A stretch of 64,000 bases of DNA from Rhodococcus sp. G-MC3 (GTDB lineage: Bacteria > Actinomycetota > Actinomycetes > Mycobacteriales > Mycobacteriaceae), in contig NZ_JASISW010000017.1 of assembly GCF_030063335.1 (NCBI RefSeq), positions 56,251-120,250 on the forward strand, written 5' to 3'. A program made the translations under genes and the position numbers. Position 1 is the first letter of the stretch; each line of letters begins with the position of its first letter. The notes beneath the pieces were generated by a model, which was not told where the DNA came from, did no database searches, and was given only the letters and a program-made list of their open reading frames with translations. Shown here piece after piece: positions 26,880 through 36,008 of the stretch.

Positions 26880-28388
26880 GCCTTGCCTCGAAGCTTTATC
26901 GAACGGCACATATGCCCCGACTGGTGAAGGCGACCACCACACCGGATCGTCGGTACGCCAGTTCTGGCTCTGTAGTTCTCGCGCCAGGATCTTGTGGGTG
27001 GCCGTCCGGGGCAGCGCGGTGCACAGACGCACGAACCGTGGGCGTGCCCGAAGGGACAGATCCGGCTGAGCTGCAAGAAAATTCGCGAACTCGGTCATCT
27101 CGATGCCCGGAGCGAGAAGCGCAGCCATGATTCGATCACCCGGTCCGTCCGAAGGGATGCCGTAGACACAGGCCGCTTCGACAGCGGGATGGCGCAGCAG
27201 TATCCGCTCGATCGGCGCTGCGGCGAGGTTCTCACCGTCGACACGCATCCACCCCGCTGTTCGACCGGCGAAGTACGCGTAGCCGTCGGTGTCGCGGTAG
27301 GCGAGGTCACCGGTGAAGTACATCCCGTCGCGCATCCGATCGGCATCGGCGGCCTCGTTGTCGTAGTAGCCGCAGAACATGCCTGCACCTGCAGTGTTCA
27401 CCAATTCACCGACAATCCCTACGACGCATTCACGTCCGTCGGGATCGAGGATCGCCGTTCCCTCCGGCAGTGGACCCAATGCGCCTGCCGGTGTGTGCGG
27501 CGTCCGCGCGATGGATACTCCGCCCTCCGAGGAGCCGAAGCCGTCGACCACGTGAACATCGAATCTTCGGGCGAATTCCGTTGCAGCGCCCGGTGTCGCT
27601 TCGTTGCCGTAGACCACGCGCAATGGGTTGTCGGAATCGTCGGGCAGTTCGGGGGTCGCGAGCACATAGGACAGAGGCGTTCCGACATAGTTCGCGTAGG
27701 TAGCACCGAACCTGCGTACATCCGGCAGAAATCCCGACGCCGAAAACGTCCTGCGTAGAGCAAGATTGGCGCCCGATGCCAGCGCAACCGCCCAGCCCGC
27801 CATGATGGCGTTGGAGTGAAACAGCGGCATCGAGACGTACACGGTGTCGGAGCAGCCGAGGCCGAATCTGTCACCGAGCATGATTCCGGGTGTGACGACC
27901 TTGCTGTGCGTGCAGCGCACAGCTTTCGGGTCACCGCTCGTGCCGGAGGTGAAGACGAGCGCGAACAGTTCGAGTGGATCTGTGCCCTCGAAAGAGTCGA
28001 CGCCGTTCACATCGACGCCGTTCACACCGAAGTCGTTCACATCGAGCCCGTCGACCAGATGACGGTGCGCGGCATCGGTGAAGACCACCTGACAGTGGGT
28101 ACGGCGGGCGTCCTCGCGCAGCTCGGGCCCCGACCTCGTCGAGTTCAGGCCGACCGCAACGAATCCGCCGAGAGCGGCCGCACCGAGCAGATAGGAGAAT
28201 TCGGGCACGTTGTCGAGCAGAATCCCGACGTGAGGTGGCTTCCCGGGGTCGAGCATCGCCCGAATGCGGCCCGCCCAGGACAACGAGATCCGCACGTGCT
28301 CGGCCCATGAAATCCGCTGGTCCTCGAACAAGAGCGCAGTATCAGTGTCGTCGCTGCGGGCACGCAGCAGATCGGTAATCGTCGGCAT
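26859..28388 (-). CDS. fadD17: Steroid-CoA ligase FadD17-like
   Basis: This 509-aa adenylate-forming ligase has the P-loop FTSGTSGDPKAVRC, the region VSMPLFHSNAIMAGWAVA, DGFGSSEGGVSI and TGDLAYRDTDGYAYFAGR. It closely follows M. tuberculosis FadD17 (for example RRFGATYANYVGTPLSYVLA), which activates shortened (C5) steroid side chains. A tandem VNGVDVNGVDS stretch (coded around 27990-28040) is an odd local expansion. The ATG at 28388 shares one base with the fadE27 stop; GTG at 28391 is an alternative. It is third in the fadE26-fadE27-fadD17 operon. Confidence 0.9.
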   Translation of the reverse strand: MPTITDLLRARSDDTDTALLFEDQRISWAEHVRISLSWAGRIRAMLDPGKPPHVGILLDNVPEFSYLLGAAALGGFVAVGLNSTRSGPELREDARRTHCQVVFTDAAHRHLVDGLDVNDFGVNGVDVNGVDSFEGTDPLELFALVFTSGTSGDPKAVRCTHSKVVTPGIMLGDRFGLGCSDTVYVSMPLFHSNAIMAGWAVALASGANLALRRTFSASGFLPDVRRFGATYANYVGTPLSYVLATPELPDDSDNPLRVVYGNEATPGAATEFARRFDVHVVDGFGSSEGGVSIARTPHTPAGALGPLPEGTAILDPDGRECVVGIVGELVNTAGAGMFCGYYDNEAADADRMRDGMYFTGDLAYRDTDGYAYFAGRTAGWMRVDGENLAAAPIERILLRHPAVEAACVYGIPSDGPGDRIMAALLAPGIEMTEFANFLAAQPDLSLRARPRFVRLCTALPRTATHKILARELQSQNWRTDDPVWWSPSPVGAYVPFDKASRQGSVEQGG

Positions 28389-29431
28389 CACGCAGGAACT
28401 GCGGCCAGTGACGCACCGAGACGTCGGAGCTGAGCAGTTGCACCGCCATAAGCGAATTCGGAACGTTTCGCGGCGAGGAAATAACGGTGAACGGGATGGT
28501 CCCGATCGAGACCCACTCCGCCGTGAACGTGCACGAGCGTGTGCGCGACGCGATGGCCTGCATCGGCGGCCCAGAATTTCGCGACGGCGATCTCCTCATC
28601 CGCGTTCCGGTCGGCCGAGAGAGCCCAGGCGGCCCTCCACAGCGTCAGGCGGGCTCCTTTGACGTCGATGTAGGCGTCGGCCAATCGCTGCGCGACGGCT
28701 TGGAAACTGCCGATCGGTTTGCCGAACTGCACGCGTTCGCGAGCGTAGTCGGCGGTGACCCGCAGCGACTCCTCCAATACGCCCAGCTGATAGGCGCAGG
28801 TGCCCAGCGTTGCGCGGGCGGTGATCGACTGGGCGGACGCATCACGGCGCCGGCTCGAATCGACTGTCACCGAATCCAGGCGGACGATGCCGATGCTCCG
28901 GTTGTCGACAGCGGACTGTGGAACCACGGTGACCTGGCCCGCGTCGAGAAGGAAGACACCGTCGGTTGTCGCGACGAGAAAGCCGTCGGCGATCGGGGCG
29001 TGGTCGACGCCGGACTTGGTTCCGGTCAGGACCCAATCGTCACCTGCGCGGGTGGCTTCCACGGGTGGGTCGAGTTGGTCTTCGTCGTCGAGCGCAAGGG
29101 CAAGAATGCGTGAACCATCATCTTCGGTAACCATTGCAGCAGTAACCATTGCAGCAGTGGTCGAGGACACGAATGGAACCGCCGCCAACCCGCGGCCCAA
29201 CTCGATCACGATCGAGACCCATTCGAGGACGCCGAACCCGTCACCGCCGAGCGCTTCGGGCAGAGTCGCCGACATCACGCCACTCGCCTCCAGCGCATCC
29301 CACAGCGGGCGATCGAAGTTCGTCGGATTTGAATCGAGTTGTCGCTGAGCCTCGTTCGTGCTGTATTTGGCGACGATGTCGCGCGTGAGACCGGCGAGAT
29401 CGCGCTGGGCCTCCGTCGTCGTGAAATCCAT
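28388..29431 (-). CDS. fadE27: Acyl-CoA dehydrogenase subunit FadE27-like (ChsE5)
   Basis: This 347-aa subunit has the acyl-CoA dehydrogenase fold, with ATLPEALGGDGFGVLEWV, a beta domain around DWVLTGTKSGVDHA, and the C-terminal helical domain with YARERVQFGKPIGSFQAVAQ and HVHGGVGLDRDHPVHRYFL. In M. tuberculosis FadE26 and FadE27 form a heterotetramer that oxidises the sterol side chain at the C26-CoA stage. It lies 15 nt after fadE26, with AGGAG before the ATG. The paired arrangement of two unequal subunits is the known signature of steroid-specific dehydrogenases. Confidence 0.9.
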   Translation of the reverse strand: MDFTTTEAQRDLAGLTRDIVAKYSTNEAQRQLDSNPTNFDRPLWDALEASGVMSATLPEALGGDGFGVLEWVSIVIELGRGLAAVPFVSSTTAAMVTAAMVTEDDGSRILALALDDEDQLDPPVEATRAGDDWVLTGTKSGVDHAPIADGFLVATTDGVFLLDAGQVTVVPQSAVDNRSIGIVRLDSVTVDSSRRRDASAQSITARATLGTCAYQLGVLEESLRVTADYARERVQFGKPIGSFQAVAQRLADAYIDVKGARLTLWRAAWALSADRNADEEIAVAKFWAADAGHRVAHTLVHVHGGVGLDRDHPVHRYFLAAKRSEFAYGGATAQLRRLGASLAAVPA

Positions 29432-29446
29432 GTCTCTCCTGATGGG

Positions 29447-30643
29447 TCAGCGGGCCGAAGCCGGCAGTCCGAGGGCGGTCATGCCGATGATGTCGCGTTG
29501 CACCTCGTTGGTACCCCCGCCGAACGTGAGAATCAGCGACGACCGGTGCAGACGCTCGAGGCGTCCGTGCAGCTGAGCACCGGGGGAGCCCTGACGAAGC
29601 GTCGCCGACGGTCCGAGAATTTCCATCATCGTGCGGTACGCCTCGGTGGCGAGTTCGGTGCCGTAGACCTTGTTCGCCGACGCATCCGCTGGGCCGGGGG
29701 ACGAATCCCCTGCCGACGCGATCTCCCAGTTGAGGAGTTCGAGGTAGGAGACTTTCGCATGGACCCGAGCGAGTGCTATTTGCACCCACTCCTGGTCGAC
29801 GATGCGGGTGCCGTCGGGCTTCTTGGTGTTCTGCGCCCACTCGCGCACCTCGCGCAGCGATGCCACCAGCGGTCCGGCCGAGGTGAGGGCCACGCGCTCG
29901 TGGTTGAGCTGATTGGTGATGAGCGACCAGCCGCGATTCTCCTCGCCAACGAGGGAACTCGTCGGGACGCGGACGTCCTGGTAGTAGGTGGCGCTGGTAT
30001 CCGGGCCCGCCATGGTGTGGACGGGTGTCCAGGAGAAGCCGCCCGAGTCGGTGGGGACGATGATCATGCTGATACCGCGGTGTTTCTTCCCGCCGCCGCT
30101 CAGGGACGCGGGATCGGTGCGGCAGGCGAGCCACACGTAGTCGGCGTACTGGATCAGGGAGGTCCACATCTTCTGTCCGTTGATGACGAAGTCGTCGCCG
30201 TCGCGGACTGCCGTCGTGCGTAGCGAGGCGAGGTCGGTGCCCGCCTCCGGTTCCGAATAGCCAATCGAGAAGTGCAGGTCTCCAGCGGCGATGCGCGGGA
30301 GAAAGAACGATTTCTGTTCCTCGGTGCCGAACGCCATGATGGTCGGCGCCACGCTGTTGATCGTGAGGAATGGGACGGGAGCTCCTGCGATCGCTGCCTC
30401 GTCGGTGAAGATCAGCTGTTCCATGGCCGATCGTGCTTGCCCACCGAACTTCTCGGGCCAGCCCAGCGCGAGCCAGCCGTCGGTACCCATCTGTTTGACG
30501 ACGTCGCGGTAGACGGTGCCTTCCCCGTACTCGCCCGACGTCGAACTCAGCGCGGCGCGGCGCTCCGGGGTGATCAGGCTGGCGAAGTAGGTGCGCAGTT
30601 CCTCGCGGAGCGCACTCTGCTCCTCGGTGTACGTGATGTGCAT
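29447..30643 (-). CDS. fadE26: Acyl-CoA dehydrogenase subunit FadE26-like (ChsE4)
   Basis: This 398-aa FAD-dependent acyl-CoA dehydrogenase subunit starts MHITYTEEQSALREELRTYF. It carries the FAD/substrate loop FSIGYSEPEAGTDLASL, INGQKMWTSLIQYADYVWL, and the C-terminal FGGGTNEVQRDIIGMTALGL. It forms the partner of FadE27 in the alpha2beta2 enzyme that introduces the side-chain double bond. It is the first gene of the minus-strand operon, divergent from fdxD, with a KstR-type box 58 nt before the start. Confidence 0.92.
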   Translation of the reverse strand: MHITYTEEQSALREELRTYFASLITPERRAALSSTSGEYGEGTVYRDVVKQMGTDGWLALGWPEKFGGQARSAMEQLIFTDEAAIAGAPVPFLTINSVAPTIMAFGTEEQKSFFLPRIAAGDLHFSIGYSEPEAGTDLASLRTTAVRDGDDFVINGQKMWTSLIQYADYVWLACRTDPASLSGGGKKHRGISMIIVPTDSGGFSWTPVHTMAGPDTSATYYQDVRVPTSSLVGEENRGWSLITNQLNHERVALTSAGPLVASLREVREWAQNTKKPDGTRIVDQEWVQIALARVHAKVSYLELLNWEIASAGDSSPGPADASANKVYGTELATEAYRTMMEILGPSATLRQGSPGAQLHGRLERLHRSSLILTFGGGTNEVQRDIIGMTALGLPASAR

Positions 30644-30700
30644 GCGACGAGCCCCGTTTCTGACACACGTTCTCGGTTTCTCGAATCATTGCACACCGGG

Positions 30701-30714
30701 TGGAACAGGTTCTA
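30701..30714. promoter_or_regulatory. KstR-type operator, fadE26/fdxD
   Basis: TGGAACAGGTTCTA matches TnnAACnnGTTnnA exactly. It is located between divergent fadE26 and fdxD, so it can control both. TAGTGT at the end of the box is a possible -10 for the plus strand. Confidence 0.85.
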
Positions 30715-30726
30715 GTGTGAGTTCGT

Positions 30727-30787
30727 CACCCGTGAGTGTTTGGTGACACCCAGGTGTGCCGTAACGCGCACGGGCGGTGACGCCGCA
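30727..30787. repeat. Palindromic intergenic repeat, copy C
   Basis: CACCCGTGAGTGTTTGG and GTAACGCGCACGGG match copy B most closely. The closing part GGCG-GTGA-CGCC is again a small hairpin. Unlike the other copies it lies in a divergent promoter region, inside the likely 5' untranslated region of fdxD. Confidence 0.65.
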
Positions 30788-30805
30788 TCGACGAAAGGAC
30801 CAGCG

Positions 30806-30994
30806 ATGGTCGAGGTGGATTTCGATCTCTGTGAGGCCAACGGCGTGTGTGTGGGACTGGCGCCGGACGTGTTCGACCTCAACGACGACGATGAACTGAT
30901 CATCTCGGACGCCGATCGACTGCCCGAGAACGCGGGTGTAATCGACGAGGCCATCGCGGGATGTCCTCGCGCCGCACTCCGCTGGAAGGCTTAG
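30806..30994 (+). CDS. fdxD: Ferredoxin FdxD-like, [3Fe-4S] type
   Basis: This 62-aa single-cluster ferredoxin has cluster ligands Cys9, Cys15 and Cys53-Pro. Position 12, where a fourth Cys would sit, is Asn, in CEANGVC; this is the actinobacterial pattern with a variable residue beside a [3Fe-4S] cluster. In M. tuberculosis fdxD lies at the same place next to hsd4A and fadE26. It likely carries electrons to a P450 or other oxidoreductase of steroid side-chain oxidation. The ATG at 30806 sits behind AAAGGA; the longer frame covers only the palindromic repeat. Confidence 0.88.
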   Translation: MVEVDFDLCEANGVCVGLAPDVFDLNDDDELIISDADRLPENAGVIDEAIAGCPRAALRWKA

Positions 30995-31010
30995 CTCCCT
31001 TGCCTCAAAC

Positions 31011-31024
31011 TGGAACACGTTCTA
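31011..31024. promoter_or_regulatory. KstR-type operator before hsd4A
   Basis: TGGAACACGTTCTA matches the pattern exactly. It overlaps a -10 element TACATT (31023-31028) that lies 6 nt before the GTG start of hsd4A, the same geometry as at fadD19, pointing to a leaderless internal promoter. Confidence 0.85.
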
Positions 31025-31034
31025 CATTGCACTG

Positions 31035-31964
31035 GTGAGCGAACAGCATGTACGTCTGGACGGGCGGGTAGCCCTTGTCACCGGCGGGGCCTCAGGGCTG
31101 GGCAGGGCCGAAGCGGTCGGCCTGGCGCAGTCGGGAGCCGACGTCGTGTTCGGTGATATCACCTCCGGGCACGCGGCCGACGAAACCATGGATCTCATCG
31201 AGGCGGCGGGGGCGCGCGCAGCGTTCGTCCCCGGCGACGTCGCCGACAGATCCACCGCCGATGCAATGTTCAGGGTGGCGCAGGAAAAGTTCGGAAGTGT
31301 CGATATCGTCGTCAACAATGCTGGAATCGTGCGAGATCGCATGTTGTTCAACATGTCCGACGACGATTGGGATGCGGTGATCCGTGTTCACCTGCGCGGT
31401 CACTTCCTTCTGACTCGCAACGCCGGTGCGCATTGGCGGTCCGAATCCAAGAAGGCCGGTGCTCCGGTATACGGACGGATCGTCAACACGTCCTCCGAGG
31501 CGGGGCTTCTCGGCCCTGAGGGGCAGGCGAACTACGGAGCGGCCAAGGCGGGTATCACGGCATTGACCCTGTCGGCATCACGCGCTCTCGCTCGATATGG
31601 TGTGCGCGCCAACGCAATCTGCCCTCGTGCACGTACGTCGATGACCGAAGGAGTGTTCGGCGGCGCGCCCGACGCCGGCATCGATCCGTTGTCGCCGGAG
31701 CATGTGGCCACATTGGTCAGCTATCTGGCCTCCCCGGCGGCCGAGCACGTGAACGGGCAGGTGTTCCTCGTGTACGGGCCCATGGTCGCACTCATGGCGG
31801 CGCCCGTCGTCGAGGAGCGTTTCGACGCTTCGGCCGGTGCATGGACTCCTGATTCGCTGGCGGCCGAGCTCGGGTCCTATTTCGACGGCCGTGATCCGGG
31901 AAGAACATTCTCGGCCTCCGCGGCTCTTGATCTCGGCGAGCCGCAGGTCACGGTAGGTTCTTGA
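31035..31964 (+). CDS. hsd4A: Short-chain dehydrogenase Hsd4A-like
   Basis: This 309-aa SDR has the Rossmann motif TGGASGLG at residues 16-23, NNAG near 96, and active-site Tyr167/Lys171 in NYGAAKAG with Ser in NTSSEAG. A C-terminal extension of about 60 residues is typical of this subgroup. In M. tuberculosis the syntenic Hsd4A oxidises the hydroxyacyl-CoA of the sterol side chain (and shows 17-beta-hydroxysteroid dehydrogenase activity). The GTG start is preceded by a KstR box rather than a ribosome-binding site. It is immediately upstream of the mce4 operon. Confidence 0.88.
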   Translation: MSEQHVRLDGRVALVTGGASGLGRAEAVGLAQSGADVVFGDITSGHAADETMDLIEAAGARAAFVPGDVADRSTADAMFRVAQEKFGSVDIVVNNAGIVRDRMLFNMSDDDWDAVIRVHLRGHFLLTRNAGAHWRSESKKAGAPVYGRIVNTSSEAGLLGPEGQANYGAAKAGITALTLSASRALARYGVRANAICPRARTSMTEGVFGGAPDAGIDPLSPEHVATLVSYLASPAAEHVNGQVFLVYGPMVALMAAPVVEERFDASAGAWTPDSLAAELGSYFDGRDPGRTFSASAALDLGEPQVTVGS

Positions 31965-32145
31965 GCTTTCGCGGTTTCGACCACGCAATCGGCGATCCAG
32001 TACGAAGATGAGCGTGGTCGGGGCGGAGTCTCGGGTGGAATCGGATGGAAGATCACGTTCCAGTTCCAAGGCGAAATAGTCGGCCGATACTCGCAATTAG
32101 GTTGCGCTGCATCAGAACCAGTAGGAAAAGACTTTCCTTTGACTA

Positions 32146-32159
32146 CTGAACGTGTTCTA
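32146..32159. promoter_or_regulatory. KstR-type operator of the mce4 operon
   Basis: CTGAACGTGTTCTA matches TnnAACnnGTTnnA except at position 1. It is 41 nt before the yrbE4A ATG. The following TTCTAGTTA is shared with the mas4A promoter at 41938-41946. This is the likely main promoter for import genes; the 236-nt gap after hsd4A contains nothing else recognisable. Confidence 0.75.
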
Positions 32160-32200
32160 GTTAATATGACCTGAATCACAACACGAGCATCGGAGGGTTC

Positions 32201-32965
32201 ATGAACGAACTTCTCCTCACCCCGTTGCGTTCCGTCGGCGCCTTCTTCGACATGTCATGGTTCACCCTGCGCGCGGTGTTCTCGCGCCCCTTTCAGCGTC
32301 GCGAGTTCGTCGACCAGGCATGGTTCATCGCCCGCGTATCGATCGTCCCGACGCTTCTCGTCGCGATTCCGTTCACCGTGCTCGTCAGCTTCACCATCAA
32401 CATTCTGCTTCGCGAGATCGGTGCCGCCGACCTCAGTGGGGCGGGTGCCGCACTCGGAGCCGTCACTCAGGTCGGCCCCATCGTCACCGTTCTCATCGTC
32501 GCGGGTGCAGGCGCCACCGCGATCTGCGCGGATCTCGCCGCACGGACCATCCGTGAGGAGATCGACGCGATGCGAGTCCTCGGCATCAATCCGATCCATC
32601 GACTCGTCGTTCCGCGCGTCCTCGCGTCGACGGTCGTGGCTCTTCTGCTCAACGGCCTCGTCTGCACGATCGGCATCCTGGGCGGGTTCGTGTTCTCGGT
32701 ATTTTTGCAAGGCGTCAACCCTGGCTCGTTCGTCAGCGGCATCACCCTGCTCACCGGATTCGGGGAACTGCTCGTGTCCGAGATCAAGGCCGGTCTCTTC
32801 GGCATGATCGCGGGATTGGTCGCGTGTTTCCTCGGGCTGAACGTGCGGGGCGGTGCCAAGAGCGTCGGCGACGCCGTCAATCAGACGGTCGTCTTCGCGT
32901 TCATGGCACTGTTCGTCGTCAACGTCGTTGTCACCGCCGTCGGCATCAAATTGACGGCCGGATGA
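32201..32965 (+). CDS. yrbE4A: Mce4 ABC importer permease YrbE4A (SupA)
   Basis: This 254-aa inner-membrane permease of the MlaE/YrbE family has five to six hydrophobic spans. The family core is visible as VGPIVTVLIVAGAGATAICADLAARTI, cut here by the EEIDAMRVLGINP coupling motif that contacts the ATPase. In Rhodococcus jostii and M. tuberculosis the mce4 system imports cholesterol, with an MceG ATPase encoded elsewhere; none is seen here. The ATG lies behind GGAGG. It is the first gene of an eight-gene unit. Confidence 0.92.
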   Translation: MNELLLTPLRSVGAFFDMSWFTLRAVFSRPFQRREFVDQAWFIARVSIVPTLLVAIPFTVLVSFTINILLREIGAADLSGAGAALGAVTQVGPIVTVLIVAGAGATAICADLAARTIREEIDAMRVLGINPIHRLVVPRVLASTVVALLLNGLVCTIGILGGFVFSVFLQGVNPGSFVSGITLLTGFGELLVSEIKAGLFGMIAGLVACFLGLNVRGGAKSVGDAVNQTVVFAFMALFVVNVVVTAVGIKLTAG

Positions 32966-32976
32966 GGCGGCACTGA

Positions 32977-33828
32977 ATGGCTCTTGCCGCTGCAGGCCGA
33001 TTCCCGATGACGCGCAGGCGTCTCGCCAGCGCGTCTCGTTCGGTCGACCGCCTGGGCGAGCAGGCCATCTTCTATCTCGAGGCGCTCGCCTCGGTGCCGA
33101 AAGCTGCCGTCCGCTACAAGCGCGAGACCCTTCGGTTGGTCGCCGAAATCAGTATGGGATCGGGTGCGCTCGCGGTCATCGGCGGCACCGTCGTCATCGT
33201 CGGGTTTCTGACCCTGTTTGCGGGCGCTACCATAGCGGTGCAGGGCTTTTCGTCGCTCGGGAACATCGGCGTCGAGGCGCTCACCGGATTTTTCGCGGCG
33301 TTCATCAATGTGCGCATCGCGGCGCCCGTCATCGCCGGTATCGGACTGGCCGCGACCATCGGCGCCGGTTCGACGGCTCAACTCGGCGCGATGCGGGTGT
33401 CGGAGGAGATCGACGCGCTCGAATCGATGGCCATTCCGTCGGTCCCGTATCTCGTCAGTACCCGTGTGTTGGCCGGAATGATCGCGATCGTTCCGCTGTA
33501 CTCGCTGGCCGTGATCGCCTCGTTCATCGCCAGTCGTTTTGCGACCGTGGTGATCTACGCGCAATCGTCCGGCGTCTACGACCACTACTTCGACACCTTC
33601 CTGATTCCGACGGACATTCTGTGGTCCTTCGCACAGGCGATTGTCATGGCGCTCGCGGTCATGCTCATCCACACTTACTACGGCTACACCGCGAGCGGTG
33701 GACCGGTGGGAGTCGGTGTCGCAGTGGGCAATGCCGTCCGCGCGTCGCTGATCGCCGTCGTCACCGTCACCCTGTTGATCTCGCTCGCCATCTATGGCAG
33801 CTCCGGCAATTTCAACCTGTCGGGCTAG
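32977..33828 (+). CDS. yrbE4B: Mce4 ABC importer permease YrbE4B (SupB)
   Basis: This 283-aa partner permease has the family core AATIGAGSTAQLGAMRVSEE, then EIDALESMAIPSVPYLVSTR, and hydrophobic spans including VIGGTVVIVGFLTLFAG. It pairs with YrbE4A to form the membrane channel through which the Mce proteins deliver sterol. It begins 11 nt after yrbE4A and ends 6 nt before mce4A. The N-terminal 30 residues before the first helix are Arg-rich and cytoplasmic. Confidence 0.92.
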   Translation: MALAAAGRFPMTRRRLASASRSVDRLGEQAIFYLEALASVPKAAVRYKRETLRLVAEISMGSGALAVIGGTVVIVGFLTLFAGATIAVQGFSSLGNIGVEALTGFFAAFINVRIAAPVIAGIGLAATIGAGSTAQLGAMRVSEEIDALESMAIPSVPYLVSTRVLAGMIAIVPLYSLAVIASFIASRFATVVIYAQSSGVYDHYFDTFLIPTDILWSFAQAIVMALAVMLIHTYYGYTASGGPVGVGVAVGNAVRASLIAVVTVTLLISLAIYGSSGNFNLSG

Positions 33829-33834
33829 GGAACG

Positions 33835-34983
33835 ATGAAGAAACTTGCTGCCGCGGGCCTCGTGCTCGGTCTTGTCGCCATCGCCGCATTCGCGCTGACG
33901 ACGTTCGCCGGCGGATTCATCACCACCGTCCCGGTTACGGTCACCTCGGAACGCGCGGGCTTGGTCATGGATCCGCAGGCCAAGGTCAAGCTGCGCGGCG
34001 TCGAGGTCGGACGCGTCGGGTCCATCTCGCAGGACGACGGACTGGCGCGTATCGATCTCGATCTCGACCCGTCGACTCTGGCGATGATTCCGGCCAACGT
34101 TGCCGTCGACATCAAGTCGACCACCGTGTTCGGTGCCAAGTACGTCAACCTCATCGTTCCGCAGAATCCGTCGAGCGAGTCCATCGCGGCAGGCACAGTC
34201 ATCTCCGCCGAGAGCGTCACCGTCGAATTCAACTCCCTGTTCCAGCACCTGTCCGAGGTGTTGCAGAAGCTCGAACCCGAGAAGCTCAATGCCACCCTGG
34301 GCGCGGTGTCGTCCGCGTTGAGAGGCCGCGGCGAGGAGTTGGGCTCACTGCTGGAAGACACCGATTCCTACCTCGCCACGATGAACCCGAGTTTGCCTGC
34401 ACTGCAGCATGATCTGTCGGCTGCGGCTGTCGTCACGAACGTCTATGCGGACGCGACACCGGACCTCATGCGTGTCCTCGACAACGCGACGACGACATCG
34501 GGCACCATCGTCAGCGAGCAGGCGAACCTCGACATGTTGCTGATGAACCTCACCGGCCTCGCCGACACTGCGAACCAGGTGCTCACCGAGAACGAGCAAC
34601 CCGTGGAGACCGCACTGAACACACTTACCGACACCACAACCCTGCTCGACGAATATTCGCCCGCCCTCACCTGCTTCCTCGTCGGGCTCAACAAGGGACG
34701 CTTGGCATTCGGGCCCCTCGCCGGTGCAGGCGACAACGCGTCCATCCAGCTCAGCTCGTCGTTCCTGCTGGGCGACCCGGGGTATTCCGTCCCCGGCGAC
34801 CTCCCCAAGGTCGCGGCCTCGGGCGGACCCAACTGCTACGGACTCCCCGACTTCGATCCCAAGCAGGGGCCTGCGCCCTTCGTCGTCGCGGACACCGGCA
34901 CCGTCCCCTACGTTCCGTCGACGCAGCCCTCGGTCAACGTGCCGACGATCTTCCAGTTCCTGTTCGCGGGAGCGTGGCCATGA
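33835..34983 (+). CDS. mce4A: Mce family protein Mce4A
   Basis: This 382-aa substrate-binding subunit has an N-terminal membrane anchor (KKLAAAGLVLGLVAIAAFAL) and the MCE domain with AGLVMDPQAKVKLRGVEVGR. A long helical region (residues about 130-270) is predicted to form the tube that crosses the periplasm in Mce hexamers, and the C-terminal part is Pro/Asn-rich. It has one of six different Mce chains here. The start overlaps with nothing upstream; the stop overlaps mce4B by ATGA. Confidence 0.92.
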   Translation: MKKLAAAGLVLGLVAIAAFALTTFAGGFITTVPVTVTSERAGLVMDPQAKVKLRGVEVGRVGSISQDDGLARIDLDLDPSTLAMIPANVAVDIKSTTVFGAKYVNLIVPQNPSSESIAAGTVISAESVTVEFNSLFQHLSEVLQKLEPEKLNATLGAVSSALRGRGEELGSLLEDTDSYLATMNPSLPALQHDLSAAAVVTNVYADATPDLMRVLDNATTTSGTIVSEQANLDMLLMNLTGLADTANQVLTENEQPVETALNTLTDTTTLLDEYSPALTCFLVGLNKGRLAFGPLAGAGDNASIQLSSSFLLGDPGYSVPGDLPKVAASGGPNCYGLPDFDPKQGPAPFVVADTGTVPYVPSTQPSVNVPTIFQFLFAGAWP

Positions 34984-36008
34984 GGGGCAATGCGGTCAAG
35001 CTGTCCATTTTCGCACTCGTCATGGTGCTGATCTTCGCTGCGCTGGCGCTGGTGTTCAGCCAGTACCGATTCGGCAGTGCCGACGGCTATCACGCCGTGT
35101 TCGAAGATGCGTCCGGCTTGAAGTCAGGGGACAAGGTTCGTATCGCCGGAGTTCCAGTCGGATCGGTGAAGGGCGTGGAGATTGCCGACGGAAACCTGGC
35201 CGAGGTCGACTTCGATGTGGACGCCAAGTATCGACTGCTCACCAGTTCGGTGGCCACCGTGCGTTACGAGAATCTTGTGGGCGACCGGTATCTAGAACTG
35301 CTGGAGGGCCCCGGCGGTACCGACCAGCTCGACGGCGGCGCCACCATCCCGGTGGAGCAGACCTCTCCGGCGCTCGATCTGGACCTTCTGCTCGGCGGGT
35401 TCAAACCGTTGCTGCGCGGTCTCGATCCCGAACAGGTCAACGACCTCACCGGTGCGCTGTTGCAGGTCTTACAAGGGCAGGGAGGAACGTTGGTGTCATT
35501 GCTGGGCAACACCAGTTCGTTCACCAACGCTCTCGCCGACCGCGACCAACTCATCGGCGACGTCATCACCAACCTGAACACCACTCTCGGCACCATCGAC
35601 AGCCAAGGACAGCAGTTCGAGACGACCATCGACTCGCTGGCGCAGTTGATCAGCGGGCTTGCGCAGGACAAGGACCCGATCGGCGATGCCATCCCGCGGA
35701 TCGATTCCGCGACCGGTGATCTCGCCGGCCTGCTTGCGGCCACGCGGCCGGACATTCAGTCGATGATCGCGCAGGCCAATCGCACTGCTACTCAACTGGA
35801 TCTGGGCAAGGACAACATCGACACGGTGCTCACCCGGCTTCCAGCGGACTACAAGAAGCTGATCCGTGTCGGCTCGTACGGCAGTTTCTTCCAGTTCTAC
35901 CTGTGCTCCAACACCTTCAAGATCTCCGGCCCCGAGGGGTCCCCGACGCTTCTCGTCCCGACGGCGAAGCAGGACACGGGGAGGTGCGCGAACATCAATG
36001 ACAATTGA
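34980..36008 (+). CDS. mce4B: Mce family protein Mce4B
   Basis: This 342-aa Mce chain has the N-terminal anchor LSIFALVMVLIFAALALVF and MCE domain motif ASGLKSGDKVRIAGVPVGSV, followed by NLVGDRYLELLEGPGG. Helical heptad-like sequence runs from about residue 130 to 300. Cys pairs near the C-terminus (FYLCSN, TGRCAN) are usual for this chain. The ATG at 34980 overlaps the mce4A stop by 4 nt, and its own end overlaps mce4C by 11 nt. Confidence 0.92.
   Translation: MRGNAVKLSIFALVMVLIFAALALVFSQYRFGSADGYHAVFEDASGLKSGDKVRIAGVPVGSVKGVEIADGNLAEVDFDVDAKYRLLTSSVATVRYENLVGDRYLELLEGPGGTDQLDGGATIPVEQTSPALDLDLLLGGFKPLLRGLDPEQVNDLTGALLQVLQGQGGTLVSLLGNTSSFTNALADRDQLIGDVITNLNTTLGTIDSQGQQFETTIDSLAQLISGLAQDKDPIGDAIPRIDSATGDLAGLLAATRPDIQSMIAQANRTATQLDLGKDNIDTVLTRLPADYKKLIRVGSYGSFFQFYLCSNTFKISGPEGSPTLLVPTAKQDTGRCANINDN

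Noticed and set aside
32166..32174. ATG-ACC-TGA mini-frame before yrbE4A
   Set aside because: As at mas4A, the ATG lies upstream of the expected transcript start; two-codon frames occur by chance.
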